Positions 16,908 through 26,955 of a stretch of 64,000 nucleotides of DNA are shown here, piece by piece. The notes beneath the pieces were generated by a model that had not been told where the DNA came from, did no database searches, and saw only the letters and a list, made by a program, of their open reading frames with translations. This DNA is from Rhodocyclales bacterium (lineage in GTDB: Bacteria; Pseudomonadota; Gammaproteobacteria; Burkholderiales; Rhodocyclaceae): assembly GCA_016214145.1 (NCBI GenBank), contig JACRPA010000002.1:496001-560000 (forward strand). Direction: 5' to 3'. How positions within the stretch are numbered: position 1 is the first letter of the stretch; each line of letters begins with the position of its first letter. The position numbers and the translations under genes are program-made.

Positions 16908-17903
16908 CTAGGCCGGGAAGGTTTCCGTGTCGACTTCCTGCTGCGTCGCCGCGCTGTAGCGCGGCCCCGCCACCGTCCGCTGGTTGATGAGCGCATCGAG
17001 CCGATCGACGATGCCGCGCTCCAGTTTCACGGCAGCGCTCCCGGCGTTCTCGTCGAGATGCTCCGGCTGCCGGGTGCCGAAGAGCGGAATGATGTCGTCG
17101 CCCTTCGCCAGCAGCCAGGCCAGGGCGAGCTGCGCCGGCGTGCAGCCGGCAGCGTCGGCGATGCGGCGGTACTCCGCCAGCAGTTCGAGGTTCTTCGCGT
17201 AGTTGGCCGGCTCGAAGCGCGGCATGTGGCGGCGGATGTCCTTCGCCTCGAGTTCCATTTCCGGGTCGCGCAGCGTGCCGGTGAGGAAGGCGCGGGCGAG
17301 CGGGCTGAAGGCGACGAAGGCCGTGCCCAGCTCGCGGCAGGCCTCCAGCACGGCAATCTCCGGGTTGCGCGTCCACAACGAATATTCCGTCTGCAGCGCC
17401 GCGATCGGATGCACCGCATGGGCGCGCCGCAGCGTGGCGGCCGAGACTTCCGACAGGCCGATGGCCTTCACCTTGCCGGCGCGCGCCAGGTCGGCCAGCG
17501 CGCCGACGCTGTCCTCGATCGGCACCTGCTTGTCCCAGCGGTGCAGGTAGTAGAGGTCGATGACGTCCGTCCGCAGGCGCTGCAGGCTTTCCTCGCAGGT
17601 GCGCCTGAGCGTCTCCGGCCGGCCGTCGATGACGCGCTTGCCGTCCACCCCGGTCATGCCGCACTTGCTGGCCAGCACGATCTTCTGCCGGTGCGGTTTC
17701 AGCACCTTGCCGAGCAGGGTCTCGTTGGCGCCGAAGCCGTACAGGGCCGCGGTGTCGAAGTGGGTGATGCCGCGGTCGAGGGCGCGCAGCAGCAGCGCCC
17801 CGGCCGCCTCCGCCGGCGGCGGCGTGCCGTAGGCGTGGCTGAGGTTCATGCAGCCCAGCCCGAGGGCCGAGACGCCGAAGGGGCCGAGGCGGCGCTGCAG
17901 CAT
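16908..17903 (-). CDS. Aldo/keto reductase
   Basis: A 331-residue NADPH-dependent reductase of the AKR superfamily. The catalytic tetrad is visible as D and Y in FDTAALYGFGANE, K in VLASKCGM and H in YYLHRWD. The cofactor-binding end has IPLFGTRQPEHLDEN. It is the last gene of the lig/TRAP cluster, starting 1 bp after dctM. It may reduce an aromatic aldehyde or ketone (vanillin-type compounds are plausible), but the substrate is not determined. It ends 37 bp from the convergent hydratase-lyase gene. Confidence 0.9.
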   Translation of the reverse strand: MLQRRLGPFGVSALGLGCMNLSHAYGTPPPAEAAGALLLRALDRGITHFDTAALYGFGANETLLGKVLKPHRQKIVLASKCGMTGVDGKRVIDGRPETLRRTCEESLQRLRTDVIDLYYLHRWDKQVPIEDSVGALADLARAGKVKAIGLSEVSAATLRRAHAVHPIAALQTEYSLWTRNPEIAVLEACRELGTAFVAFSPLARAFLTGTLRDPEMELEAKDIRRHMPRFEPANYAKNLELLAEYRRIADAAGCTPAQLALAWLLAKGDDIIPLFGTRQPEHLDENAGSAAVKLERGIVDRLDALINQRTVAGPRYSAATQQEVDTETFPA

Positions 17904-17904
17904 G

Positions 17905-19224
17905 TCAGAACCTCAGGACGAACAGCGTGATCGAGGGCAGGTACACCAGGAGGGTCACGCGCAGCAGGTCGCTGGCGACGAAGGGCCAGACGCCGCGATA
18001 GGTGTCGCGGATGGCGATGTCCGGCGCCATCGACTGGATGACGAAGAGGTTCATGCCCACCGGCGGCGTGATCAGTCCGACCTCGACGACAATCAGCACC
18101 AGGATGCCGAACCAGATTGCCGCCTCCTCGGGCGGGAGTCCGAAGTCCAAGCCGGTAAACATCGGGAAGAAGATCGGGATGGTCAGCAGAATCATCGACA
18201 GCGAGTCCATCACGCAGCCGAAGATCAGGTAGAAGACGATGATCGTCCACAGCACGGCGTAGGCGCTCAGGCCGAGGCCGCCGACCCAGGTGGCCAGTTC
18301 CTGCGGCAGCTGCGACAGCGCGAGAAAGGTGTTGTAGGCGGCGGCGCCGAGCACGATCATGAACACCATGGCGGTGCCGCCCGCCGTGGCCTCGAAGGCC
18401 CGCAGCAGGCTCTTGCGCCCGAGGCCGCCTTTCATCCAGGCCAGCAGGCCGGTGGCCACGGCGCCCACTGCGGCGCCTTCGGTGGGCGTGAATATCCCCG
18501 TGTAGATGCCGCCGATGACGATGACGAAGATCATGATCACCGGCCAGACTGCGCGCATCGCGCGCATGCGCCCCGCCCAGGGCATCGGCTCGAGCTGGCG
18601 TCCGCCATGAGCGGGGTTCAGGCGAACCACGATGTTGATGACCAGCATGTAGCCGATGGCGGCCAGGATGCCCGGTATGAAGGCGGCGGCGAACAGCTTG
18701 GCGATGTTCTGTTCGGCCAGGATGGCGTAGATGACGAGCACGATCGAGGGCGGGATGAGGATGCCGAGCGTGCCGCCGGCCGCCAGCGCGCCGCTGGCCA
18801 GCCCGCCGTCGTAGCCGGCCTTGCGCAGTTCGGGCAGCGCCACCTGGCCCATCGTCGCCGCAGTGGCGAGCGAAGAGCCGCAGATCGAGCCGAAGCCGGC
18901 GCAGGCGCCGATCGCCGCCATGGCGATGCCGCCCTTGCGATGGCCGAGAAAGGCCTCGGCCGCCTTGAACAGCGCCTGCGACATGCCGCCGAGCGAGGCG
19001 AACTGTCCCATCAGCAGGAACAGCGGCACGATCGACAGCGAATGGCTGGAGAACTGGCTGTAGGCCATGGTCTTCATCTGGTTGAGCAGCGGCGCGGCGC
19101 TGCCGTAGACCAGCCAGGAGCCGGCGAGTCCCAATGCCAGCATCGACAGGCCGATCGGTACGCGCAGAAAAATCAGCAGCAGCAGGACCGGAAAGGACCA
19201 GGCGGCGAGTGCGAGCGGATCCAT
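17905..19224 (-). CDS. TRAP transporter large permease DctM (set A)
   Basis: A 439-residue membrane protein with about 12 to 13 predicted helices, the DctM/TrapM family H+/Na+-coupled permease. Family signatures are VPLFLLMGQFAS, GACAGFGSICGSSLATAATMG, ILIPPSIVLVIYAI and GLITPPVGMNLF. It overlaps the dctQ stop by one base (TGATG) and works with DctQ (19224-19742) and DctP (19811-20836). It is about as similar to the second DctM (28010-29335) as typical same-family paralogs. It is likely to import an aromatic or dicarboxylic acid, as it sits between lig genes. Confidence 0.95.
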   Translation of the reverse strand: MDPLALAAWSFPVLLLLIFLRVPIGLSMLALGLAGSWLVYGSAAPLLNQMKTMAYSQFSSHSLSIVPLFLLMGQFASLGGMSQALFKAAEAFLGHRKGGIAMAAIGACAGFGSICGSSLATAATMGQVALPELRKAGYDGGLASGALAAGGTLGILIPPSIVLVIYAILAEQNIAKLFAAAFIPGILAAIGYMLVINIVVRLNPAHGGRQLEPMPWAGRMRAMRAVWPVIMIFVIVIGGIYTGIFTPTEGAAVGAVATGLLAWMKGGLGRKSLLRAFEATAGGTAMVFMIVLGAAAYNTFLALSQLPQELATWVGGLGLSAYAVLWTIIVFYLIFGCVMDSLSMILLTIPIFFPMFTGLDFGLPPEEAAIWFGILVLIVVEVGLITPPVGMNLFVIQSMAPDIAIRDTYRGVWPFVASDLLRVTLLVYLPSITLFVLRF

Positions 19225-19742
19225 CAATGCCCCCCCTCTGCCGTCGTGAAGCCGTCCTGCGGCGCCGCCAGGCCCAGGGTTTCGAGCAGGCGCCAGGCGT
19301 ACACCACGCAGCCGAGCAGCGCTGGCAGCAGCGAGGCGGCATAGCCCCACCAGACCGGCATCTGCAGGATGAAGCTGACCTCGTTGTTCACGCTGTATTC
19401 GTGGGTAGCCAGGCCCATGCGCCAGATGAGGAGCGCCCAGACAGCGAACATCAGCGCGTCGCCGAGGATCTCGAGCGCCCGGCGCATCGGCGCCGGATAG
19501 GCATGCCAGAGCATCGCCACATCGGCGTGGCTGCGCTTCAGATGGCACCAGGGAAGAAAGCAGAAAACGGCGAGCGCGGTGCCGGCTTCGACCAGCTCGA
19601 AGTCGCCGGGAACCGGTCCGAGGCCGGCGAAGCTGAGCGCGCGCCCGGCAATGCTGAAGACGCTGATGACCGCCACCAGGGTCAGGACCAGGCCGCCGAA
19701 CCAGGCCATGACGCGGCTTACGTCATAGATGAGCTTGCCCAT
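19224..19742 (-). CDS. TRAP transporter small permease DctQ (set A)
   Basis: A 172-residue membrane protein with four predicted helices, the small subunit of the TRAP transporter. The DctQ-type signature is the segment FCFLPWCHLKRSHADVAML between helices two and three, plus conserved arginines in SIAGRAL. Stop and start overlap with dctM. It lies 68 bp after dctP, and that spacer carries a strong hairpin (19760-19791). Confidence 0.92.
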   Translation of the reverse strand: MGKLIYDVSRVMAWFGGLVLTLVAVISVFSIAGRALSFAGLGPVPGDFELVEAGTALAVFCFLPWCHLKRSHADVAMLWHAYPAPMRRALEILGDALMFAVWALLIWRMGLATHEYSVNNEVSFILQMPVWWGYAASLLPALLGCVVYAWRLLETLGLAAPQDGFTTAEGGH

Positions 19743-19759
19743 AAGTCAATACCTATCCT

Positions 19760-19791
19760 CCGTCACGGTGGCCAGACGGCCACCGTGACGG
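19760..19791 (-). terminator. Strong intercistronic hairpin between dctP and dctQ
   Basis: Perfect 14-bp arms (19760-19773 and 19778-19791) around a 4-base loop. On the coding (minus) strand no T-run follows, so full termination is unlikely. Such hairpins after binding-protein genes usually protect the upstream message or attenuate read-through, giving more DctP than permease. Confidence 0.6.
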
Positions 19792-19810
19792 CAAAATGAA
19801 AATATATTCG

Positions 19811-20836
19811 TTACTTCTTGGTGTGCTTGGCGATGAGCGCCTCGGCTTCGGCCGCGAGCTTCGGACCGTCGATGCCCTTGGCGCCCACTTCCTTGTACCA
19901 GATGCCGCGCACGGCTGCGGCGGTGCGCCGCCAGGTCTGGGTCTCCACGGCATCGAGCATGATGATCTTGTTGCCGGCCTTCTGCGCCAGCGCCAGGCCG
20001 ACCTTGTCGCCCTCGTCCATGGCGCGGCCGAACAGCGCCGCCGTTTCCGCGCCGCTGTTGGCATCGATGACCTTCTTCAGGTCCGCCGGCAGCTTGTCGT
20101 AGGCGCCCTTGTTCATCGCCACCACGAAGGTCTGGGTGTAAAGACCCTGCTGCCCGGCGAAGCCGGTGTGGTTCTTGACGATCTGCTGCACCTTCAGCGC
20201 CGGAGTGACTTCCCAGGGGATCGTCGTGGCGCTGATGACGCCCTTGGAGAGGGCTTCGCTGACGGCCGGCACGGGCATGCCGACGGGCGTGGCGCCGAGC
20301 TGCTCGAGCATGATGTTGACGATGCGCGAGCCGCCGCGCACCTTCATGCCCTTCAGGTCTTCGAGCTTGGTGACCGGATCCTTGCTGTGGATCAGGCCGG
20401 GGCCGTGCACGTGCACCGCGATGACCTTGACGTCCTTGAATTCGTCCATCGCATATTTTTCGACGAATTCCTGGAAGGCGCGCGAAGCCGGCTCGGCGAG
20501 GCCGCTGTTGAACGGCAGCTCGAACGCCTCGGTCTTCGGGAAGCGGCCGGGCGTGTAGCCGAGCACGGTCCACACGATGTCGGCGACGCCGTCCTTGGCC
20601 TGGTCGTAGAGTTCCGGCGGCTTGCCGCCGAGCTGCATGCTCGGGAAGTGCTGCACCTTGATGCGGCCGCCGCTCTCCTTCTCGACCTTTTGCGCCCAGG
20701 GCGCGATGGCTTTCGCAGGAATCGTCGCCTGGGGCGGCAGGAACTGGTGGAAGCGCAGCGTCACGTCCGCGGCAAAAGCCGTCTGCCACGCCACGGCCCC
20801 GATGGCGACCGCCAGCATCGTTTGCATGAGTTTCAT
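19811..20836 (-). CDS. TRAP transporter substrate-binding protein DctP (set A)
   Basis: A 341-residue periplasmic receptor with a signal peptide cleaved after about residue 22 (TAFA-ADVTL). DctP features include HFPSMQLGGKPPELYDQ, VWTVLGYTPGRFPKTEAFEL, KVRGGSRIVNIM (the arginine that usually grips the ligand carboxylate) and VAMNKGAYDKLP. It is a close paralog of the truncated DctP at 1-531. It lies 40 bp after ligC and belongs to the lig transcript. The ligand is probably protocatechuate-related or a ring-cleavage acid, by context only. Confidence 0.94.
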   Translation of the reverse strand: MKLMQTMLAVAIGAVAWQTAFAADVTLRFHQFLPPQATIPAKAIAPWAQKVEKESGGRIKVQHFPSMQLGGKPPELYDQAKDGVADIVWTVLGYTPGRFPKTEAFELPFNSGLAEPASRAFQEFVEKYAMDEFKDVKVIAVHVHGPGLIHSKDPVTKLEDLKGMKVRGGSRIVNIMLEQLGATPVGMPVPAVSEALSKGVISATTIPWEVTPALKVQQIVKNHTGFAGQQGLYTQTFVVAMNKGAYDKLPADLKKVIDANSGAETAALFGRAMDEGDKVGLALAQKAGNKIIMLDAVETQTWRRTAAAVRGIWYKEVGAKGIDGPKLAAEAEALIAKHTKK

Positions 20837-20876
20837 GTTGCCTCCTCTATTTCTTCGGTTGATGGATGATCGGCGC

Positions 20877-21850
20877 TCAGGCGCTCTTTGGTTGTGAATC
20901 TAACAATTGGCTTTCTAACAGATTCAATACACGGTAGCAAGGCAAAACCTGCGCAACGGCGGCATTCGGTTCCCGATTCTCGCGGATGGCGGCGAAAAAC
21001 TCCCGATCCTGCAACTCGATGCCATTCATTGACACGTCAACTTTTGATACATCGATCTTGTTGTCCTTGCCGTCGACCAGATCATCGTAGCGCGCAATAT
21101 AGGTTCCCGTGTCGCCAATGTAACGGAAGAAAGTGCCGAGCGGGCCGTCGTTGTTGAACGAGAGCGACAGCGTGCAGATGGCGCCGGTGCCGCTCTTCAG
21201 CTGGATCGACATGTCCATGGCGATGCCGAGCGCCGGATGGATCGGCCCCTGGATGGCGTTGGCCTGCACGATGTCGCCGCCGGTCTGCCAGGCGAAGAGG
21301 TCGACCGTGTGCGCCGCGTGGTGCCACAGCAGGTGGTCGGTCCAGCTGCGCGCCTGCCCCAGCGCATTCATGTTCGAGCGGCGGAAGAAGTAGGTCTGCA
21401 CGTCCATCTGCTGGATGGCGAACTCCTTCGCCTGGATTTTCCTGTGCACCCACTGGTGGCTGGGGTTGAAGCGGCGCGTGTGGCCGCACATGGCCACCAG
21501 GCCGGTCCGCTTCTGCAGCGCCGCCACTTCCTCGGCGCCCTTCAGACTGTCGGCCAGCGGGATCTCCACCTGCACGTGCTTGCCGGCCTGCAGGCACTGC
21601 ATGGCCTGGGCGGCGTGCAGTTGCGTCGGCGTGCACAGGATCACGGCGTCGACTTCCTTCAGCGCCAGGCTGTCGGCGAGGTCGGTGGCGACGTGGCCGA
21701 TGCCGTACTGGTCGGCGACTTCCTTCGTCTTCGCCAGCTCGCGGCTGACCAGCGACACCACCTCGACGCCGTCGATCAGCCTGATCGCATCGAGGTGCTT
21801 GATGCCGAAGGCGCCGGCGCCGGCCAGCGCGACCTTTATGCTTTTGCCCA

Positions 21851-21851
<1 letters not shown>
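20877..21851 (-). CDS. ligC: 4-carboxy-2-hydroxymuconate-6-semialdehyde dehydrogenase
   Basis: A 324-residue Gfo/Idh/MocA-type oxidoreductase with the Rossmann motif GAGAFG at residues 11-16, the CTPTQLHAAQA loop and the EIP triad region (VQVEIPLADS). It oxidises the hemiacetal form of CHMS, the product of protocatechuate 4,5-dioxygenase, to 2-pyrone-4,6-dicarboxylate with NADP. Identity rests on family features such as VDLFAWQTGG and CGHTRRFNPSHQW together with its position directly after ligA-ligB, whose stop overlaps its start by one base. Confidence 0.93.
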
Positions 21852-23095
<1,244 letters not shown>

Positions 23096-23111
23096 TCAGC
23101 ACTCCTTCAAT

Positions 23112-23169
23112 GTTGGTCGGCCTTCAGGCCGACGCTTCCGCCGTAGTCGGGCTGAAGCCCGACCTACCA
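23112..23169. repeat. REP-like hairpin pair in the ligI-ligA spacer
   Basis: Two short palindromic units, GTCGGCCTTCAGGCCGAC (within 23112-23133) and GTCGGGCTGAAGCCCGAC (within 23145-23169), stand head to tail with flanking GGT/ACC. Units of this type are scattered between genes in many proteobacteria. Inside an operon it could stabilise or partly terminate the message between ligI and ligA. Confidence 0.7.
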
Positions 23170-23184
23170 TGGCGATATCGACCC

Positions 23185-24075
23185 TCACGCGCACTCCTCC
23201 GGCCAGTAGAGCCGCAGGGGATTGTCGACCAGCAGCCTGCGCTGCAGTTCGGGGGTGACGGCGATCTTCGGCAGGAAATCCACCAGCTTGCCGTCGTCGG
23301 GCATGTGGCTTTTCATGTTCGGGTGCGGCCAGTCGGTGCCCCACAGCACGCGGTCGGGGAAAGTCTCGACGATGCGCCGCGCGAAAGGCACCACGTCATC
23401 GTAACTTGGCGGGCCGGATTTCGACAGCCGTTCCGGGCAGCTCACCTTCGACCAGACGTTGGGATGTTCGCGCAGCAGTTTCACGAACAGTTCGAACGCC
23501 GGGCCGTCGACGGGCCTCGCCACATCGGGGCGGCCCATGTGGTCGACCACCACGACTGTCGGCAACGTCGTGAAGAAGTCCCACAGCTCCGGCAGGTCCT
23601 GCGCCTCGAAGTACACCACCACGTGCCAGCCGAGCGGCGCGATGCGTCCGGCGATCTCGGCCAGCACTTCGCGCGGCGTGAAGTCCACCAGCCGTTTTAC
23701 GAAATTGAAGCGCGTGCCGCGCACGCCGGCCGCGTGCATCGCCCGCAGCTCGGCGTCCGTCACGTCGCGTCCGACCGAGGCGACGCCGCGCGCCCTGCCC
23801 TGCGAGTTCATCAGCGCATCGACGAGGGCGCGGTTGTCGGTGCCATGGCAGGTGGCCTGCACGACGACGTTGCGCGAAAAGCCGAGGAAGTCGCGCAGGG
23901 CGAAGAGCTGCTCCTTCGAGGCGTCGCAGGGCGTGTACTTGCGCTCCGGCGCGAAGGGGAACTGCGCTTCGGGACCGAAGACGTGGCAGTGCGCGTCGAC
24001 GGCGCCGGCCGGCACCTTGAAGGCGGGCTTCGAGGGGTTGGGGTGGAAGGGCAGCCAGTCGGGGTCCATGGTCAT
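23185..24075 (-). CDS. ligI: 2-pyrone-4,6-dicarboxylate lactonase
   Basis: A 296-residue amidohydrolase-superfamily enzyme that opens 2-pyrone-4,6-dicarboxylate to 4-oxalomesaconate. The sequence shows the H29/H31 pair in VDAHCHVFGP, arginine-rich substrate loops (RGTRFNFVKRL), VVDHMGRPD and the catalytic aspartate in VLWGTDWPHPN. The LigI-specific ending LRLYWPEE is present. ATG 24075 or the ATG two codons downstream could start it. It lies 6 bp after the DUF1932 gene, whose 3' end is made of repeat DNA. Confidence 0.94.
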   Translation of the reverse strand: MTMDPDWLPFHPNPSKPAFKVPAGAVDAHCHVFGPEAQFPFAPERKYTPCDASKEQLFALRDFLGFSRNVVVQATCHGTDNRALVDALMNSQGRARGVASVGRDVTDAELRAMHAAGVRGTRFNFVKRLVDFTPREVLAEIAGRIAPLGWHVVVYFEAQDLPELWDFFTTLPTVVVVDHMGRPDVARPVDGPAFELFVKLLREHPNVWSKVSCPERLSKSGPPSYDDVVPFARRIVETFPDRVLWGTDWPHPNMKSHMPDDGKLVDFLPKIAVTPELQRRLLVDNPLRLYWPEECA

Positions 24076-24152
24076 GCGCCGTCATCCCCGCGGAAGCGGG
24101 GATCCAGCGTCCTTGTCAGTGTTTGTGGATTCCCGCGTTCGCGGGAATGACG
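24071..24152. repeat. Dispersed palindromic repeat (GTCAT-type) overlapping the end of the DUF1932 gene
   Basis: Two palindromic units, GTCATCCCCGCGGAAGCGGG and the reverse-oriented one around ATTCCCGCGTTCGCGGGAAT, form a pair also found at 56307-56380 and, as a fragment, at 45403-45430. The repeat supplies the last 25 or so codons of the DUF1932 gene. Confidence 0.8.
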
Positions 24153-25062
24153 GGGTGCAGACGGCAAGAATGCGGTCGGCGTCTGCGCGCCAATCCTTCC
24201 GCGGGGCGTTGCGGTCGCCGAGCAACCCCCGGTCGGCGATATCCGCCACCCAGGCCTGGCGCTCGGCGGTGCCGGCGGCGGACCAGGGCGCCAGCCCCGC
24301 CTCGCGCACCGTCTGCGCCGCTTCGCGCATCTCCTCGGCGCGGCGGCGGCCGTGCTGAATAGCTCTTTGGAAGAAATACGCGCCCTGCTTCTCCCAGTCG
24401 ATGCCCGGGAAAGTCTCGGCAAGCGAAGCCAGCACCTCGTTCTCGACGCCGTAGGCGCGCGCGGCGGCAAAGCTCTCGATGACCATGGCTTCCAGTCCCT
24501 TGATCATCACGCTGCGGCACATCTTGGTGGCGGAGGCGACGCCCAGCTTCGCCGACGCCACCTTGGCGTCGAAGCCGAGGGCATCGAGCAGCGGCACCAG
24601 CGCGGCGGCATCGGGCCCGCCGAGCAGCAGCGGCACGCGGATGCGGTAGGGCGGGATCGAGGTCATCACCGCGCCCTCGACATAGCGGCCACCGGCGGCA
24701 ACGACGATCCCGCCGGCGCGGACCTTCGCCCCCGGCGAGGCCGAGTTGAAATCGAGGAACCAGGCGCCGGAACGCAGCGCCGGGGCGCAAGCCTCGGCCA
24801 CCGGCACGGCCTGGCTGGCGGTGACGGCGGAAAGGACGAGGTCGGACGCCGCCGCCAGTTGGGCGTGCGAGGCCGCCAGCCGCACGCCGAACTGCGCCGC
24901 ATGTTCGCGCAGCGGCGCCTCGTCAGGACCGCCCTGCTTGATGTCGTAAGCCAGAACATTATTCACGCCGCGCGCGCGCAGGTCCTCGGCGAGGATGCGG
25001 CCGACCTCGCCGTAGCCGACGAGGCCGATGGTCCACTGCAATGGATTGGCAGGGCGATTCAT
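24082..25062 (-). CDS. NAD(P)-dependent dehydrogenase, 6PGDH-like with DUF1932 domain
   Basis: A 326-residue protein with an N-terminal Rossmann domain (IGLVGYGEVGRIL) of the 3-hydroxyisobutyrate / 6-phosphogluconate dehydrogenase class and a C-terminal DUF1932 domain containing GVASATKMCRSVMIKGLEA (catalytic-type lysine). The last 25 or so residues (SFPRTREST and onward) are encoded by a dispersed repeat and are unlikely to belong to the fold. Its start overlaps the ThDP enzyme stop by 4 bp, so the two enzymes are probably used together. It may reduce or oxidise a beta-hydroxy acid. The substrate is unknown, and it is not a known step of the 4,5-cleavage route. Confidence 0.82.
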   Translation of the reverse strand: MNRPANPLQWTIGLVGYGEVGRILAEDLRARGVNNVLAYDIKQGGPDEAPLREHAAQFGVRLAASHAQLAAASDLVLSAVTASQAVPVAEACAPALRSGAWFLDFNSASPGAKVRAGGIVVAAGGRYVEGAVMTSIPPYRIRVPLLLGGPDAAALVPLLDALGFDAKVASAKLGVASATKMCRSVMIKGLEAMVIESFAAARAYGVENEVLASLAETFPGIDWEKQGAYFFQRAIQHGRRRAEEMREAAQTVREAGLAPWSAAGTAERQAWVADIADRGLLGDRNAPRKDWRADADRILAVCTPSFPRTRESTNTDKDAGSPLPRG

Positions 25063-26900
25063 TTCGATAACTGCCTTGCGATGGAGAACTGGCCGACCCA
25101 GTCGGGATCGAACGTCCCGTAGCGCGTTTCCACCCTGACATCCACCAGGTAGGGCCGGCCCTCCGCGATCGCCGCCTTGGCGCGGCCGAGCGCCGCGGCG
25201 AGAAGCTCGGGATCAGCCACCGTTTCGGCCTCGATGCCGTAGCCCTTGGCCAGGCTGACGAAATCGATCTCCGGATGGCCCAGCGAGACGCCCGGATAGC
25301 GTCCCGTCGCGAGCATCCGTCCGGGATAGCGCTCCATGTTCATCCGGTTGGCCTGGTACTGCCCGTTGTTCACGATGACGTAGGCGATCGGCGCCTCGTA
25401 GCGCGCGGCCGACCAGAGCGCCTGGATGGCGAAATTGGCGCTGCCGTCGCCGACGAGGCACCAGGTTTCCCTGCCCGGGCTGCCGATGGCCACGCCAATT
25501 GAAGCTGGCAGGCCCCAGCCCAGCACGCCGCTGGAGGTGCCGTAGGCCCGCCGGCGCTTTTCATAAGGCGTGTTGCAGTCGATGGTCAGGTAGTCCTGCG
25601 CGACGTCGAAGGCCGTCACCGTTTCCAGCACGACGGAGGCGTCGCCGCCCATGCACTTGTCCAGCTCGCCGAACAGCCGGCTCAGCGCAATGGGCGACTT
25701 GCCGGCAGCGCGGGCCTGCGCCTCCGCCAGGCGCTTCCTTCTCGCCTCGGCGTAGTCCCGCATCCCCTTGCGCCGGGCGCGGAGGGACGGCGTGTCCAGG
25801 TTCCGCGCGCGCAGGGCAGCGAGCACGGCCGCCGCGGCGCTCTTGATATTGGCGAGCGCCGCGGAGTCGACCGGGTAATTGCGCGCGACCTCCGTGGCGT
25901 CCAGTCCGGTATGGAAAATCCTGGCCGCGCGGTCGACGACGACGCCCTCGTTCTTCGGCCGCTTGAACATGTGGCCGCCCAGGCTCCAGAAGACGTCGGC
26001 CCGGCGCGGCAGCTCCGGGTCCTGCACCAGGACGGAGCCGGCGAAGCTCGGATGGTTGGTCGGATAGACCATGCTCATTTCCCACGACGTGACGACGAAC
26101 GCGCCGACGGCCTCGGCGATGGCCATGACCTCGCCGCTGACTTCCTCCCGCATGGCTTCGTTGCCGAGCAGGATCACGGGCCGCTCGGCGGCGAGCAGCC
26201 CTTCGACGATGGCGTCCACGTGCCCGGCCGGCGGCAGGGACGCGCGCGAGACCCGCGATTTCCCGCGCGGCAGGATTTCCGTCTGCGGTATCCGCCGTTC
26301 GAAGAGGTCCTTGGAAAAAGTGACGAAGGTCGGCCCGCCGGGCGGCGCTTCCGCCAGCAGCACGGCGCGGCGCAGCGTCGCCGCGATGGTCGCCGGGTCC
26401 ATCACGTCCCAGGTCCACTGGGTGTATTGCTGTGGAAAAACGTGCAGGTTGGGGGCTTCGAGGAAGCCGTCGTGGCCGCGAAAATCCGTCGACTGCCTGC
26501 CGGCGATGACGACCACCGGCACGCGGTCGCGGAAACTGGCCACCATCTGGCCGGACGCATACGCAACACCCGCGATCGAATGCAGGGCGACCAGCGGGGT
26601 CTTGCCTGTCGCGCGGGCATAGCCGTCGGCCATCGCCATCGCGACGTGTTCATGAAGGCACGTGACGTACCTGATGCGCTCCTCGCGATCGACGAGCGCA
26701 TCCCACAGCCCGATCTCCTCGGAACCGGACAGGCCGAAGACGTAGGGCACGTCCCAATGGATGAGGAATTCCGCGATGACCTCGCCGCCCGTGGCATTGC
26801 GCAGCAGCCGTGCGCCGTGCGCCGTCAGTTCGGACGACAGATCGCCGCTCGGCCCGATCGCCGGCTTCGCTGCGCTATCCAGTTTGCTTGTGGCCGTCAT
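25059..26900 (-). CDS. Thiamine-diphosphate enzyme, acetolactate synthase / benzoylformate decarboxylase-like
   Basis: A 613-residue enzyme with the three-domain ThDP fold. The cofactor-activating glutamate is E84 in TCLHEHVAMAMADGYAR, the PYR domain has VYVFG-like VPYVFGLSGSEE, and the C-terminal domain carries the GDGSANF...NNGQY diphosphate motif. YGTSSGVLGWGLPASIGVA is typical of 2-oxo acid decarboxylases and carboligases. It could decarboxylate an aryl 2-oxo acid or join or cleave a C-C bond; the substrate is not predictable. Position inside the lig operon between a TRAP set and the DUF1932 gene (4-bp overlap) suggests a side-chain step for lignin-type aromatics. A copy of the bipartite repeat lies in its leader. 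Confidence 0.85.
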   Translation of the reverse strand: MTATSKLDSAAKPAIGPSGDLSSELTAHGARLLRNATGGEVIAEFLIHWDVPYVFGLSGSEEIGLWDALVDREERIRYVTCLHEHVAMAMADGYARATGKTPLVALHSIAGVAYASGQMVASFRDRVPVVVIAGRQSTDFRGHDGFLEAPNLHVFPQQYTQWTWDVMDPATIAATLRRAVLLAEAPPGGPTFVTFSKDLFERRIPQTEILPRGKSRVSRASLPPAGHVDAIVEGLLAAERPVILLGNEAMREEVSGEVMAIAEAVGAFVVTSWEMSMVYPTNHPSFAGSVLVQDPELPRRADVFWSLGGHMFKRPKNEGVVVDRAARIFHTGLDATEVARNYPVDSAALANIKSAAAAVLAALRARNLDTPSLRARRKGMRDYAEARRKRLAEAQARAAGKSPIALSRLFGELDKCMGGDASVVLETVTAFDVAQDYLTIDCNTPYEKRRRAYGTSSGVLGWGLPASIGVAIGSPGRETWCLVGDGSANFAIQALWSAARYEAPIAYVIVNNGQYQANRMNMERYPGRMLATGRYPGVSLGHPEIDFVSLAKGYGIEAETVADPELLAAALGRAKAAIAEGRPYLVDVRVETRYGTFDPDWVGQFSIARQLSK

Positions 26901-26915
26901 GTTGCGTTGTCAGGA

Positions 26916-26938
26916 AAAGTCAGTCCCGCCGGCACGGC
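26916..26938 (-). repeat. Bipartite repeat copy 3
   Basis: Exact match on the minus strand in the 55-bp gap between dctP (set B) and the ThDP enzyme, 15 bp before the latter's ATG. Partial inverted flanks (AAGTCAGT / ACTGACTT) let this copy form a hairpin. Confidence 0.85.
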
Positions 26939-26955
26939 GGAACTGACTTGTGCGC

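Noticed and set aside
24071-24152. Possible CRISPR-like repeat unit
   Set aside because: Only two inverted palindromic units are present with no regular spacers; it is a dispersed intergenic repeat family also found at 56307-56380.
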